DNA of 64,000 nucleotides from Chloroflexota bacterium (GTDB taxonomy: Bacteria; Chloroflexota; Anaerolineae; Anaerolineales; Villigracilaceae): positions 1,932,902-1,996,901 of the forward strand of contig JABFGC010000002.1 in assembly GCA_013112685.1 (NCBI GenBank), in the 5' to 3' direction. Shown piece after piece: positions 44,813-53,124 of the stretch (position 1 is its first letter; every line of letters starts with the position of its first letter). The position numbers and the translations under genes were made by a program. The notes beneath the pieces were generated by a model, which was given only the letters and a program-made list of their open reading frames with translations, searched no databases and had not been told where the DNA came from.

Positions 44813-46012
44813 ATGCAAAATAACTTTACAGAAGACGCCCCAAACCCGGGAGGCGATAAAACTTCAAAGCCATCCTCTGCGCCCGCCCGCCCGCGCAGTT
44901 TTTTCTCGAACTGGCTTAACACGTTGGTCGAAATGGGATTGGGCGAGCCGCTCATCCGAATCAGCACGAATATTTTTGCGGTCGCCGCCATTTTGGTGGT
45001 GAACGTTTTGGCGCAGGGGTTTTACAGCCAGCCGGAACCGGCGCCCGATGGTGAGGAGCAGGCTTCAGGTCCAGCCGGAGGCGCACCCGTGGAGATCAAC
45101 CCTGTCCCGCCTGCGGATACGTCCGTCATCCAGGGCATATCCCGTTCGGCGCAAATCCATACCAACATTCCGAGCCGCCCGCGGCAGGAGTTGACCAGAT
45201 ACACCGTTCAGGATGGCGACACGGTCTTTGGCATCGCGGAGAAATTCGGTCTGCAGCCGCAGACCATTTTGTGGGGCAATTACAACGTTCTGCTGGACGA
45301 CCCGCACTCGCTTCAACCCGGGCAGGAACTCAACATCCTGCCGGTGGACGGCGTGTATTGGGAATGGCTGGGCGGCATTCCGTTTGGCGAGTGGGCTGAA
45401 TTCTACGGCGTGACCCCCGCGGACATCATCGAATTTCCGGGCAACAATCTCGACCCAAACGAAGTCGGCGATTACAACAATGCGAACATCAAGCCCGGCA
45501 CATGGTTGATCATCCCCGGCGGCAAACGCGACTTTGTAAGTTGGAGCGCGCCGCTGGGAGTGACGCGCGAAAACCCCGCCTCTGCCCGCGTACTGGGAGC
45601 GGGCGCCTGCGACCCGGTGAGCGGCGGCGCGGTCGGTTATGGCTACTTCGTCTACCCGACGAACAAGCATTATCTTTCGGGCTTCGACTGGTCGCCGCAG
45701 ACCAATCACAACGGGGTGGATTTCGCCGGGAACGAAGGGGAAGCCATCTATGCTTCAGACGCAGGTGTGATCGTATACGCAGGTTGGAATGATTACGGGT
45801 ACGGCAACATGGTGATGATAGACCATGGCAACGGATTCCAAACATTGTACGGTCACATGAGCGCATTGAACGTCGGCTGCGGGCAGAGCGTGGGTCAGGG
45901 CGAGGTGATCGGCGCAATCGGTTCCACCGGGCGTTCGTCCGGCTCGCACCTGCATTTTGAAATCATGGCGGGGATGAAGGTGAATCCCTGGGATTATCTG
46001 CCCCCGCCTTAA
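44813..46012 (+). CDS. LysM and M23 peptidoglycan DD-metalloendopeptidase
   Basis: A 399-residue envelope protein. Residues about 50-70 are a membrane anchor (NIFAVAAILVVNVLAQGF). A Pro-rich linker leads to a LysM unit (YTVQDGDTVFGIAEKFGLQPQTILWGN) and a second, weaker one. The C-terminal M23 domain has the zinc ligands HNGVDFAGNEG (His, Asp) and HLHFEIM (His) with GYGNMVMIDHGNGFQTLYGHMS. It cuts peptide crossbridges in peptidoglycan, or activates amidases if degenerate, but the ligands are present. Start chosen from promoter position. Confidence 0.92.
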   Translation: MQNNFTEDAPNPGGDKTSKPSSAPARPRSFFSNWLNTLVEMGLGEPLIRISTNIFAVAAILVVNVLAQGFYSQPEPAPDGEEQASGPAGGAPVEINPVPPADTSVIQGISRSAQIHTNIPSRPRQELTRYTVQDGDTVFGIAEKFGLQPQTILWGNYNVLLDDPHSLQPGQELNILPVDGVYWEWLGGIPFGEWAEFYGVTPADIIEFPGNNLDPNEVGDYNNANIKPGTWLIIPGGKRDFVSWSAPLGVTRENPASARVLGAGACDPVSGGAVGYGYFVYPTNKHYLSGFDWSPQTNHNGVDFAGNEGEAIYASDAGVIVYAGWNDYGYGNMVMIDHGNGFQTLYGHMSALNVGCGQSVGQGEVIGAIGSTGRSSGSHLHFEIMAGMKVNPWDYLPPP

Positions 46013-46015
46013 TCC

Positions 46016-46044
46016 TTGCCAAAGCCGCGAGGCTATACTATAAT
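46016..46044 (+). promoter_or_regulatory. Promoter of tRNA-Val
   Basis: TTGCCA (46016-46021), 17-bp spacer, TATAAT (46039-46044). The predicted start is near 46051, giving a 28-nt leader before the tRNA at 46079. Confidence 0.7.
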
Positions 46045-46078
46045 CCCGCTCGCTTATCCGAAAGGATACGATGTCGTT

Positions 46079-46152
46079 GGGCGCATAGCTCAGTTGGTTA
46101 GAGCGCTACTATCACACAGTAGAGGTCCGGGGTTCGAGTCCCTGTGCGCCCA
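46079..46152 (+). tRNA. tRNA-Val (CAC)
   Basis: 74-nt cloverleaf. The acceptor stem GGGCGCA pairs with TGCGCCC, the D arm is GCTC/GAGC, the anticodon stem CTACT/AGTAG encloses loop ATCACAC with anticodon CAC (Val, codon GTG), and the T arm CGGGG-TTCGAGT-CCCTG has one G-U pair. Discriminator A at 46152; CCA is not encoded. The last 18 nt and the following terminator are duplicated at 46222-46277. Confidence 0.95.
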
Positions 46153-46277
46153 CAGATTAGCCGTCTCGTGAGAGGCGGTTTTTGTTTTTGTAGTCCGGCG
46201 GTTTCCCATCGAGGGACTTTGCGAGTCCCTGTGCGCCCACAGATTAGCCGTCTCGTGAGAGGCGGTTTTTGTTTTTG
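46135..46277 (+). repeat. Direct repeat of tRNA-Val 3' end plus terminator (2 x 56 bp)
   Basis: Bases 46135-46190 and 46222-46277 are identical over 56 bp: the tRNA T-arm half and acceptor 3' strand, then the terminator. A 27-bp piece of the spacer (GTTTCCCATCGAGGGACTTT and following) recurs at 46491-46517. Partial tRNA duplications of this type are typical attachment-site scars of integrative elements. Confidence 0.75.
46157..46190 (+). terminator. Terminator of tRNA-Val
   Basis: CCGTCTC and GAGGCGG form a 7-bp stem with GTGA loop, followed by TTTTTGTTTTT. A second identical copy is at 46244-46277. Confidence 0.8.
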
Positions 46278-46597
46278 GGTTCTACCGTTTTTAACGGGAA
46301 AACCATTTTCACCACGACCCTCATGCTGAGGGCTTAGGGCACGACACTTGCCCCGGGTGCAAGTGCCGGGGAGATCACGAAGGAAAAACGCCTATAAAGT
46401 GGACGCCTTTTCCCTCCTTTGTGTACTTGGTGCCCTTTGTGGTTAGGCTCTTTCCCGTTAATTACGGGAGAGCCGTTTTTGTAGCCGGTGGTTTCCCATC
46501 GAGGGACTTTGCGAGTCAGAAACCTGCGTGTAAAAAACCTATCAGAATCTCTCAAAGATAGGGTCAAATTCATGCTACTCTTTTATAATGAGAGCGT
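46278..46597. other. Intergenic stretch with repeat debris, no gene
   Basis: Contains ACTTGCCCCGGGTGCAAGT (short palindrome near 46350), an AAGTGGACGCC/CACAAAGG-type dispersed phrase, a hairpin TCCCGTTAATTACGGGA near 46451, and the partial spacer repeat at 46491-46517. The -10 TATAAT (46584-46589) of the sigma-factor gene is at its end. Confidence 0.6.
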
Positions 46598-47237
46598 ATG
46601 AGTACAAGATCCAATGAAACCTGGCTCGCCGACCTGCGGGAAAAAGGTCCCCGTCACGACGATGCGCTGAACGACCTGCGAGAGATCGTCCAGAAGGGAC
46701 TCCCGTATGCCCTTTCGCGCTGGCTCCCGTCCGACGATCCGCTCTTTCAGCCGCTCGTGGAAGAAGTGACCCAGGAGACGCTCCTGCGCGTCCTGGACCC
46801 AGTTGGACACCTTCGAAGGGCGCAGTCTTTTCACCACCTGGGTTCACAAAATCGCCATCCGCATCGCGCTGACCGAACTGCGCCGCAAACGCTGGCGGGA
46901 CGCCTCCCCTGGATGAATTGACCGAAAACGAGGACGCCCCTCCGCCGCCCGGTCTGCTTGCCGATTCGCAGGCTTCCCCGAGACCTCTGCCGAGCGCAAG
47001 GACATGCTCGACCGGGTGCGCCGCATTTTGGAGGAGGAACTGACTCCCAAACAACGCGAAGCGCTCATCATGCTTGGGTTGCAGGATATCCCCATGGAAG
47101 AAGCCGCCAAACGGATGAAGACCAACCGCAACGCGCTCTACAAACTCCTGCACGATGCCCGCCTGCGGCTGAAGAAACGGCTTTCCCTCGAAGACCTCAC
47201 CCCGCAGGACGTATTAACCGCCTTCGAGCCGAAGTAA
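46598..47237 (+). CDS. ECF-like sigma-70 family RNA polymerase sigma factor, three frameshifts
   Basis: About 213 residues once corrected. Region 2 reads ALSRWLPSDDPLFQPLVEEVTQETLLRVLDQLDTFEGRSLFTTWVHKIAIRIALTELRRK, and region 4 reads RRILEEELTPKQREALIMLGLQDIPMEEAAKRMKTNRNALYKLLHDARLRLKKRL, a clear helix-turn-helix. Extra C at about 46800 (TGGACCCAG), extra C at about 46914 (CCCCTGG) and a missing base at about 46983 (TTCCCCGAG) break the frame; corrections give a continuous ECF-type protein. The next gene, 33 bp on, is a zinc-ligand protein that fits an anti-sigma factor. TATAAT ends nine bases before ATG, so the mRNA is near-leaderless. Confidence 0.83.
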
Positions 47238-47270
47238 GATTAATATTTCGTTAAACGTCTCAACCATAGC

Positions 47271-47570
47271 ATGAAGATAAGAAACCTAATTCAACAGATC
47301 CGCAGCCGGTTCGACCCCCAGCCCCAAATGACGGACGAGGTCGTCGTCAAATTCCTCAACGTGCTCGAACAGGCGCGCGCCGAGGATTGTTCCTGCACCG
47401 ATATCTACGCCCGGCTGGACGAATTTGTGGAAAACGAACTCAAAGGGGTGGATGCTGAAAAGGTCGCCCCGCTCATCCGCGAGCACCTCGATATATGCAA
47501 TGAATGCTGCGAGGAATACGAAGCCCTGCTCTCGGTGATCGAACACACGAAAGAGGACTCAAAAAACTGA
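47271..47570 (+). CDS. Predicted zinc-binding anti-sigma factor
   Basis: A 99-residue soluble protein with the motif REHLDICNECCEEYEALL (His-x3-Cys-x2-Cys), the zinc anti-sigma (ZAS) signature, after a helical N-terminus and a DIYARLDEFVENEL segment common to zf-HC2 proteins. It follows the ECF-like sigma gene with a 33-bp gap and precedes a terminator, giving a two-gene unit. No membrane segment, so it would be a cytoplasmic, possibly redox-sensing, anti-sigma. Assignment is by motif and context. Confidence 0.72.
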   Translation: MKIRNLIQQIRSRFDPQPQMTDEVVVKFLNVLEQARAEDCSCTDIYARLDEFVENELKGVDAEKVAPLIREHLDICNECCEEYEALLSVIEHTKEDSKN

Positions 47571-47592
47571 CGGGCGCAAAGCCCGTCAGTTT
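47565..47592 (+). terminator. Rho-independent terminator after the sigma/anti-sigma pair
   Basis: AACTGACGGGC pairs with GCCCGTCAGTT across GCAAA; the stem overlaps the anti-sigma stop codon. A short T-run follows. Confidence 0.8.
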
Positions 47593-47710
47593 GCTTAAGT
47601 CCCCTGCCGCACTGCTTTTTTGATTTTTCATAGTCCCATTCGTTGAAGGTAATTCCCCCGCTTGTAATCCGGCTGGATCGGGGTAGAATCTTCATCAGGA
47701 GGACTCCCTC

Positions 47711-48624
47711 ATGAAAAAGATTTCCCTTTCGATCCTGTGCGCTATCTTCCTTTCCGCCTGTCTGCCAGAGAGTACCCCACAGGTGACGGTCACTCCGGAA
47801 GCGACCGTCACCTTGACCGCAACCTCAACCTCCACCGCAACCGTCGAGCCGACGGAAACGCCTACCCCGAAGCCGGTCGTCGAAACCGTCAGTGAGGATC
47901 GTTCTGGGCGGAGGCGGGCGTGCCTGCCGGGCTGACTGTGACGCAAAAAGCAGACGGCTTCTATGCCACCAACCTGGTCGGGCAGGAGGTCAAGGTGGGT
48001 GAAATAGGCGCGGGCGGAGCCGCCGTGCCTGCCGACTGGCTGAGGTACCAACCGGCAACCGAGATGGTGGAAACGGAAAACAATGTCATCCCTTATGATC
48101 CTGCGATCGCCTTGAACGTCGCTATGCTGTACGCCACGCCTTTTGCACCGGAAATCCAGGCGTGCAAGCCCGGCAACGTCGCCGCAACGAATAAAAATCC
48201 TTTTAATGGGAAAGAGACGAGGTATTCATATTTATATTGGTCTGACCGCCCCAGTCTATTGAAAGAAGACCCCAAAAAAGATACCAGACCGGCAAAGATC
48301 ATCGGCTTTTTTAGGACAGCCTATGAAAACGGCTATCAGCTGTGGGTAAAAGTAGTTGAGTGGCTTACCCCGGGCGGGATCACCTATACAGTTAATGTAA
48401 CAGGAACACAATTATATACTTCAGATCAAGGAAATGAAAATGAAGTATTCCCAGCAGGATTTTCTACTCTTCCAGAGAGTGAAAAAGTCTTGCAACCAGC
48501 TGGAAAAATTTTTAGGGACCCTGTAATAAACGGTTATTTGGAAAAATGGATAGAGACAGGTTGTCCTCCGGCAGAGTTGCAGAATTATTTTATATATGGT
48601 GATCAAGGCGTAAAATATAAATAA
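47711..48624 (+). CDS. Lipoprotein of unknown function, one frameshift
   Basis: About 304 residues. Signal peptide with lipobox (ILCAIFLSAC), then a Thr/Pro-rich linker and a soluble domain with no recognised family (for example FWAEAGVPAGLTVTQKADGFYATNLVGQEVKVGEIG and WLTPGGITYTVNVTGTQLYT). One T is missing at about 47903 (GATCGTTCTGG); restoring it joins the linker to the domain. A strong ribosome site AGGAGG precedes ATG 47711. The 3' half is A/T-rich compared with the 5' half, as is the next gene. Confidence 0.72.
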
Positions 48625-48682
48625 TTTTCTTCTTCATCAATCGAGTTGATTTTATTTCCCTGACTTTGATAGACTCTACTTA

Positions 48683-49178
48683 ATGGGGAAGATATTTTTA
48701 TCAATCGTATTTGTCTTCTTGATGATTTTTGGTTTTAGTAAACCCGCCTATGCCGGAGGATGTTATGTAGGAGCAGATGGCTATGCTTATGAGTGTAGTT
48801 GCCAGCTAACTGATCCACAAACAGGTTTGTGTTTGTACATAGAATGTCATGTTCCTCCATCAGATAGCCCTTGTTGCGATGCTGGCAATGGCTGTCCTCC
48901 GGAGGATAGACCCAATCCCCGTCCTGACTGCTGGAACGGGGCAGTGAACTGTCCTGCCGGGTATTTCCGAATGTATGATCAACCAGTTGAGACTTTCTGT
49001 GAGGTTAATGCTTTTGGAGCAAGAATGTGTCGTCCTTGGGGCAGTGCCCAGGCGTCAAGTGGTTGTTGCCGTGAAAGATGCGATGAAGAAACAGGAGAAT
49101 GCTGGTGTAATAATGCACTTGCCAAAACCGGAATACACGACCTACAAGTGCTGCCCCAACGGCACGACTGTCCAGTGA
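48683..49178 (+). CDS. Small secreted cysteine-rich protein, probable late frameshift
   Basis: Starts with a clear Sec signal peptide (IFLSIVFVFLMIFGFSKPAYA, cleavage after AYA). The mature part carries about 20 cysteines with repeated CC and CxC patterns (SDSPCCDAGNGCPPED, SSGCCRERCDEETGECWC). As read, the frame runs on into a palindromic repeat; switching frame near 49115 gives LPKPEYTTYKCCPNGTTVQ and a stop at 49178, which keeps the Cys pattern. No family recognised; likely disulphide-rich and surface exposed. A/T-rich codon use suggests recent acquisition. Confidence 0.6.
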
Positions 49179-49183
49179 TGTTA

Positions 49184-49240
49184 CGCACCCTCACCCCTTC
49201 ACCCCTCTCCCAGCGGGAGAGGGGACGGGGGTGAGGGCGC
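49184..49240. repeat. Nested palindrome CGCACCCTCACCCC...
   Basis: Outer CGCACCCTCACCCC faces GGGGGTGAGGGCGCG; inner CCCCTCTCCC faces GGGAGAGGGG. A dispersed GC-rich hairpin located between convergent genes, able to stop transcription from either side. Confidence 0.7.
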
Positions 49241-49286
49241 GTATGGTGAGTTAATCATCGGAAAGAGCGAATCTGTCAGTTGCCAG

Positions 49287-49793
49287 TTATGAGTGATACA
49301 ACATCTCGCCCGCGCGGATTGGGACTTTCAGGCGGTTCTCCGCCGGGGTGATCGGGCAGGACCACATCTCGTTGTAGGCGCAGTATGGGTTGTAGGCATA
49401 GTTGAAGTCCACGAGGAAGCGCCCGCCCGGTAAAGGCTCCGGCTCGAGATAACGCCCGGCGGGATAGGTCTCCCTGCCAGCCAGCGAATCCACAAAAGGC
49501 AAAAAGTGGATTCGCTGGCTGCGGTAGATCGTCAACTCGGCGTTCTCCCCGTCCACAGTGAATTTGAACCTGCCATACCGCTCGTAGACCTGCACGTCGC
49601 CGGTGGTGGTCTGCATCTCGAGGCGGTCCTTTTCAGGGAATTCATCCACCTTCACTTCAAGGCGCAATCCCTCGTTTTCGGGAAAATAACTCAACCCCTT
49701 GAACCCGGCCCGCTGTTCGCGGGTCAGCGGGCTTTGCGGGTGTCCGCCAAAAAACGCATCCTTTTCGGCGCGAAAGGCATCCAATTCTGTCAT
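49287..49793 (-). CDS. DUF1684 domain protein
   Basis: A 168-residue DUF1684 protein: FRAEKDAFFGGHPQSPLTREQRAGFKGLSYFPEN at the start and GRYLEPEPLPGGRFLVDFNYAYNPYCAYNEMWSCPITPAENRLKVPIRAGE at the end are the family's conserved blocks, with paired Tyr/Cys residues in NPYCAYNEMWSCP. Function unknown, probably a beta-barrel-like fold. ATG 49793 gives the family start; the longer in-frame start adds unrelated residues. Confidence 0.88.
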   Translation of the reverse strand: MTELDAFRAEKDAFFGGHPQSPLTREQRAGFKGLSYFPENEGLRLEVKVDEFPEKDRLEMQTTTGDVQVYERYGRFKFTVDGENAELTIYRSQRIHFLPFVDSLAGRETYPAGRYLEPEPLPGGRFLVDFNYAYNPYCAYNEMWSCPITPAENRLKVPIRAGEMLYHS

Positions 49794-49919
49794 GGTTCCT
49801 CCAAAGAAAATCTGATAGATAGACTGAAAGCGGCGTGGATTTCTTACGAAATCATATCCAATTTGCCAGCCCCTTGCCAATTCACTTGCTTTATGCTATT
49901 TTTAGCAGGAGGAACTCAA

Positions 49920-50287
49920 ATGCCGACAGGTCAAAAAACGGTCATGATCATCGAGGACGAACCGGATGCCGCCGAACTCTTTGCAGAGATGATGCGCGTC
50001 AACGGCTTCAGAGTCATCAAGATGTTTTCCAGCACCCCCGCCATCCCAATCATCGCGCAGGAAAAGCCGGACATCATCCTCCTCGACATCATGATGCCGG
50101 ACATCTCAGGGCTGGAAGTTCTGCGCTACATGCGCCGCGAGCCGGAACTGGCAAAAATACCCGTCATTGTGGTCTCCGCCAAAAGCATGCCCGGCGACAT
50201 CAAGACCGGGCTCGAGGCTGGCGCATCCATGTACCTCACCAAACCCGTCGGGTTCCAGGACCCCTAAAACAGGCTGTGGAAAAGTAA
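49920..50287 (+). CDS. Single-domain response regulator, one frameshift at the C-terminus
   Basis: A 121-residue CheY-like receiver: acidic pocket Glu12/Asp13, phosphoacceptor Asp56 (ILLDIMMP), Ser86 (VVSAKS) and Lys108 (LTKPV). As read it ends at GFQDP at 50267; dropping two C from GGACCCC gives the usual end GFQDLKQAVEK at 50287. No output domain. AGGAGG lies before ATG 49920. It is a candidate partner for an orphan kinase such as the one at 40686. Confidence 0.88.
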
Positions 50288-50306
50288 TGAGCGACAACCA
50301 TACTGC

Positions 50307-50897
50307 ATGAATCAAATTCGAGCCTTCATCGCCATTGACCTGCCCCCACCCATTCAGGAATCAGTCGAAAAGCAAACCGCCGCCCTGCGCCGCACGCTGG
50401 GAGGCGGTCTCGTCCGCTGGGTCCCCGCGCACAACATGCACCTGACCTTGAAGTTCATCGGGAACGTTGCCGCCTCGCACGTGGATTTCCTCAAGCAGAT
50501 GCTCGTCCAGTCGGCGGATTCCCACACACCGTTCGACCTGCAAGTCGGCGGCATCGGCTCTTTCCCGAACTCGAAGCGGCCCCGCGTCATCTGGGTCGGG
50601 ATTCACGCCCCGGCTGAACTGACTTCCCTTCAAACCAACATCGAAAAAGGCGCGCTCCGCCTGGGCTACGAGAAGGAGGAACGTCCCTTCTCCCCGCATC
50701 TCACCCTGGGGCGCGTGCGCCAGAACCTCGACGCGGCGGATGTGCAGAAAATCCGCTCGGCTTTGGAAAGCACGCAGATCGGCAGGATCGGCGCCGCCAG
50801 AATAGACGCCGTCCATCTCTATCAAAGCGACCTGCGTTCGGACGGCTCGGTTTACACAAAATTATTTTCAGCGCCGCTTAATAAAAAAGAATTCTAA
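50307..50897 (+). CDS. thpR: RNA 2',3'-cyclic phosphodiesterase
   Basis: A 196-residue 2H phosphoesterase of the ThpR/LigT family. The two catalytic motifs are HLTLKF (His45) and HLTLGRV near residue 133, with the usual N-terminus RAFIAIDLPPPIQESV. It opens 2',3'-cyclic phosphates on RNA ends. Full length, starting 19 bp after the response regulator. Confidence 0.92.
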   Translation: MNQIRAFIAIDLPPPIQESVEKQTAALRRTLGGGLVRWVPAHNMHLTLKFIGNVAASHVDFLKQMLVQSADSHTPFDLQVGGIGSFPNSKRPRVIWVGIHAPAELTSLQTNIEKGALRLGYEKEERPFSPHLTLGRVRQNLDAADVQKIRSALESTQIGRIGAARIDAVHLYQSDLRSDGSVYTKLFSAPLNKKEF

Positions 50898-50984
50898 TGT
50901 CATCCTGAGCGAAGCGAAGAATCCCCGCCCATGTCACAGCGACTCTTTGCCTGAGGCTCGGAGCGACATCCACAGAGGTGACAT
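50896..50984. repeat. GTCATCCTGAGCGAAG-type dispersed repeat
   Basis: TGTCATCCTGAGCGAAGCGAAGAATCCC begins the element, and GGCTCGGAGCGACATC plus GAGGTGACATC form its other side. Related in style to the TCATTGCGAG repeat at 905. It separates thpR from rsfS and ends next to the rsfS start. Confidence 0.6.
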
Positions 50985-51329
50985 CTGAACGCACTTGAAC
51001 TTGCCCGCGAAATCGTAAATTCCCTCGAAGATAAAAAGGGGGAAGATATTGTCTTATTGGATATAAAAGGAATTGCCTCCTTTACCGATTATTTCGTCAT
51101 CTGCACCGGCACCAGCGACCGCATGTTGGACGCTCTCGCCAACGCCGCCATAGAGGACGTGCGAAAGAAGCACCGCAAGAAAGCCAGGAAACAGGGAAAC
51201 TCCCGCGACGGCTGGGTCGTCGTGGACTATGGCGACGTGGTAGTGCATCTCTTCTCCCCCGACCAGCGCGATTACTACGCCATCGAAGAGTTATGGGAAG
51301 ACGGAAAGGTACTGCTAAGGTTGAAATGA
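50985..51329 (+). CDS. rsfS: Ribosomal silencing factor RsfS
   Basis: A 114-residue RsfS (Iojap/DUF143) that binds uL14 and blocks subunit joining in starvation. The family run LELAREIVNSLEDKKGEDIVLLDIKGIASFTDYFVICTGTSDRML is complete. GWVVVDYGDVVVHLFSPDQRDYYAIEELW closes the domain. No ATG or GTG fits the conserved N-terminus: the frame opens after a stop with CTG at 50985, five bases after AGAGGTG. So either a CTG start is used or an indel in the adjoining repeat hides the real start. TTG 51057 would delete conserved residues. Confidence 0.9.
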   Translation: MNALELAREIVNSLEDKKGEDIVLLDIKGIASFTDYFVICTGTSDRMLDALANAAIEDVRKKHRKKARKQGNSRDGWVVVDYGDVVVHLFSPDQRDYYAIEELWEDGKVLLRLK

Positions 51330-51331
51330 CA

Positions 51332-51365
51332 AAATCCCGCAGGTGTTCATGCCTGCGGGATTTTT
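51332..51365 (+). terminator. Terminator between rsfS and the convergent lipoprotein gene
   Basis: AAATCCCGCAGG pairs perfectly with CCTGCGGGATTT over TGTTCATG, with a T-run on the plus side and A-run on the minus side; it probably works in both directions. Confidence 0.88.
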
Positions 51366-51368
51366 CGA

Positions 51369-52365
51369 TTATTGGCTGTACTCGTAATGCTTCGTCAGTG
51401 TATAGGTGATGTAATTCACCCACAAGGGCTGGACCATATCCCATTCGTAATCATGCGATGAGAAGGTCTGGATGACCATCCGCCCGCCGAGGCAGACCGC
51501 CAGCACGCCGTAGTCCGATTTGCGGTTGGACTGGAGTCCGCCAACGAGAACGGCGTCGCCGCCCGACCCCAACTCCAGCAGGTCGCCCGCATCGGTAAAC
51601 CAGACCGGGTAGGGATACGACGGCGCCTGGACCGTGTTCGGCGTGGAAAGAAGCGGGTGGGATTTATCCAGCCAGTAGATCGAGTAATCGAACGGATCGT
51701 ACTCGAAGTTGCGGATCCAATCGCGCTGGAACCGCACGCCGCACTTGCTCAGAATGGGGGCGATCTTGCCGTTGGCGATCTTGTCCAAATGCCAGGCTTC
51801 GATGATGACCGCGCCGCCGTTGTCAATGTGATCGTACATCATTTCGAACATCTCGCCGCTGAAACTGGAGCGCACCTCCGACGCCACGATGATCAAGTCC
51901 CATTCGGTGGCGGAATTTGCGTGCTGCTTGAACGTCCCCAGCCCGTCGCTGGCATTGACGATCTTGCCGCCGGAAAACGCCATGGAGTTGATGGTGTTGT
52001 CCACCATCGGCAGGAGGGACGGATAGCCCATCATGTCCTCATAGATCAGGATGTTGGAACCTTTGATGAGGTCGCGCATGTCAACGGGGGGAGGTGGAAC
52101 TGCACCCGACCCCGACTCGCCGGTCGCAGGAGGCGCGGGCGCGGTGTAGGTCGGGTACGGGGTATAGGGTATAGGTGGCGGCGGGCGGCGGCAGCGTGGG
52201 AGCATCGAGTGTGGCTTGCTGGTTTGCCAGGCTGGTCTGCTGGACGGCTAACGCCACCCGAGTCTCTTCGAGAAGCGGGTCACTGCCGCTCACGCCGGGG
52301 AGACTGCAAGCCAATGCCGCAATAACCAACATAATGAAGGCTGTAATCCATCGTGAATGTTTCAT
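51369..52365 (-). CDS. DUF4350-like lipoprotein, one frameshift
   Basis: About 332 residues. Signal peptide with lipobox (IMLVIAALAC), a Gln/Ala-rich and Pro-rich linker, then a globular domain beginning DMRDLIKGSNILIYEDMMGYPSLLPMVDNTI and including WDLIIVASEVRSSFSGEMFEMMYDHIDNGGAVIIEAWHLD. This resembles glutamine-amidotransferase-fold DUF4350/GldG-like domains. The frame changes near 52180 in the repetitive CCG/TAC-rich linker (ATYTPYPTYTAP). ATG 52365 fits the signal peptide; an ATG 33 bp upstream is less likely. Confidence 0.72.
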
Positions 52366-52553
52366 ATTGAGTACTCCTCCTTTCAATGGAAGGTACATCC
52401 CCCATCAACAATTTCATTATACAACCGCCCATCGTTTTACGGCTATAGGTGTGAAAAACACGGCTAACCCCGAATCGAATATGGGACGCGGTGAAATGTC
52501 CTGAATCCGCGAAGTCGGCGTCAATCCGCGTCTCGCTGGCTTTTAAAAACGAA

Positions 52554-52592
52554 CTCACCCGCGAAATTTAATTTCGGGGCGAGTCATATTGT
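52554..52592 (-). terminator. Possible terminator of ndk
   Basis: GACTCGCCCCGAAAT and ATTTCGCGGGTGAGTTC form an imperfect stem around TAA just after the ndk stop on the minus strand. A strong T-run is lacking, so confidence is modest. Confidence 0.4.
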
Positions 52593-52606
52593 CCTGCAAA
52601 CAATTC

Positions 52607-53060
52607 TTATTTCTCGAACACCCACGCATCCGTCGCGCGTTCCCACTTCACCAGTTCGTCGGTTTGGAACCACAACGCGGTTTCGCGTTCGCCGGTCTCG
52701 GGTTTGTCCGAAGCGTGGATGAGGTTGCGTCCTACCTCGAGCGCAAAGTCGTGGCGGATGGGCCCCGGCGCGGCTTCAACCGGTTTGGTCGAGCCGACCG
52801 TCTGGCGGACAGCCGCCACCGCGTTGGGACCCTCCCACACCATCGCCATCACCGGCGCGGACGTGATGTACGAGATCAAGCCGTCGTAAAAAAGGTTTGC
52901 CCTTGTGTTCGGCGTAGTGCGCCTCCGCCAGCGACTGGCTGACCCGGATAAACTTCGCGCCGACGAGTCGCAGTCCGCGGCGCTCAAAGCGCGAAATCAC
53001 CTCACCGATCAAACCGCGCTGCACGCCGTCGGGTTTTACAAGTACAAGCGTTCTTTCCAC
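52607..53060 (-). CDS. ndk: Nucleoside-diphosphate kinase, one homopolymer frameshift
   Basis: About 150 residues. [33 protein letters not shown] is canonical Ndk, and [35 protein letters not shown] follows once one T is removed from a six-T run at about 52888. The phosphohistidine is in GRNLIHASD (family NxxHGSD). The C-terminus [12 protein letters not shown] is normal. Converts NDPs to NTPs. ATG 53060. Confidence 0.92.
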
Positions 53061-53086
53061 AGAATTCCTCCAAAAGTTTTATTACA

Positions 53087-53119
53087 AAACCTGACAGGTC
53101 TTCGGGACCTGTCAGGTTT
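53087..53119. repeat. Perfect 14-bp CCTGACAGGTC hairpin
   Basis: AAACCTGACAGGTC (53087-53100) and GACCTGTCAGGTTT (53106-53119) flank TTCGG. It lies between the TPR gene stop and the ndk start and may act as a terminator or attenuator; the same palindrome is embedded in the NLR gene at 6922. Confidence 0.8.
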
Positions 53120-53124
53120 GCTGC

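Noticed and set aside
46222..46277. Second tRNA gene at the duplicated 3' end
   Set aside because: Only the 3' 18 nt of the tRNA are present; no D or anticodon arm precedes it.
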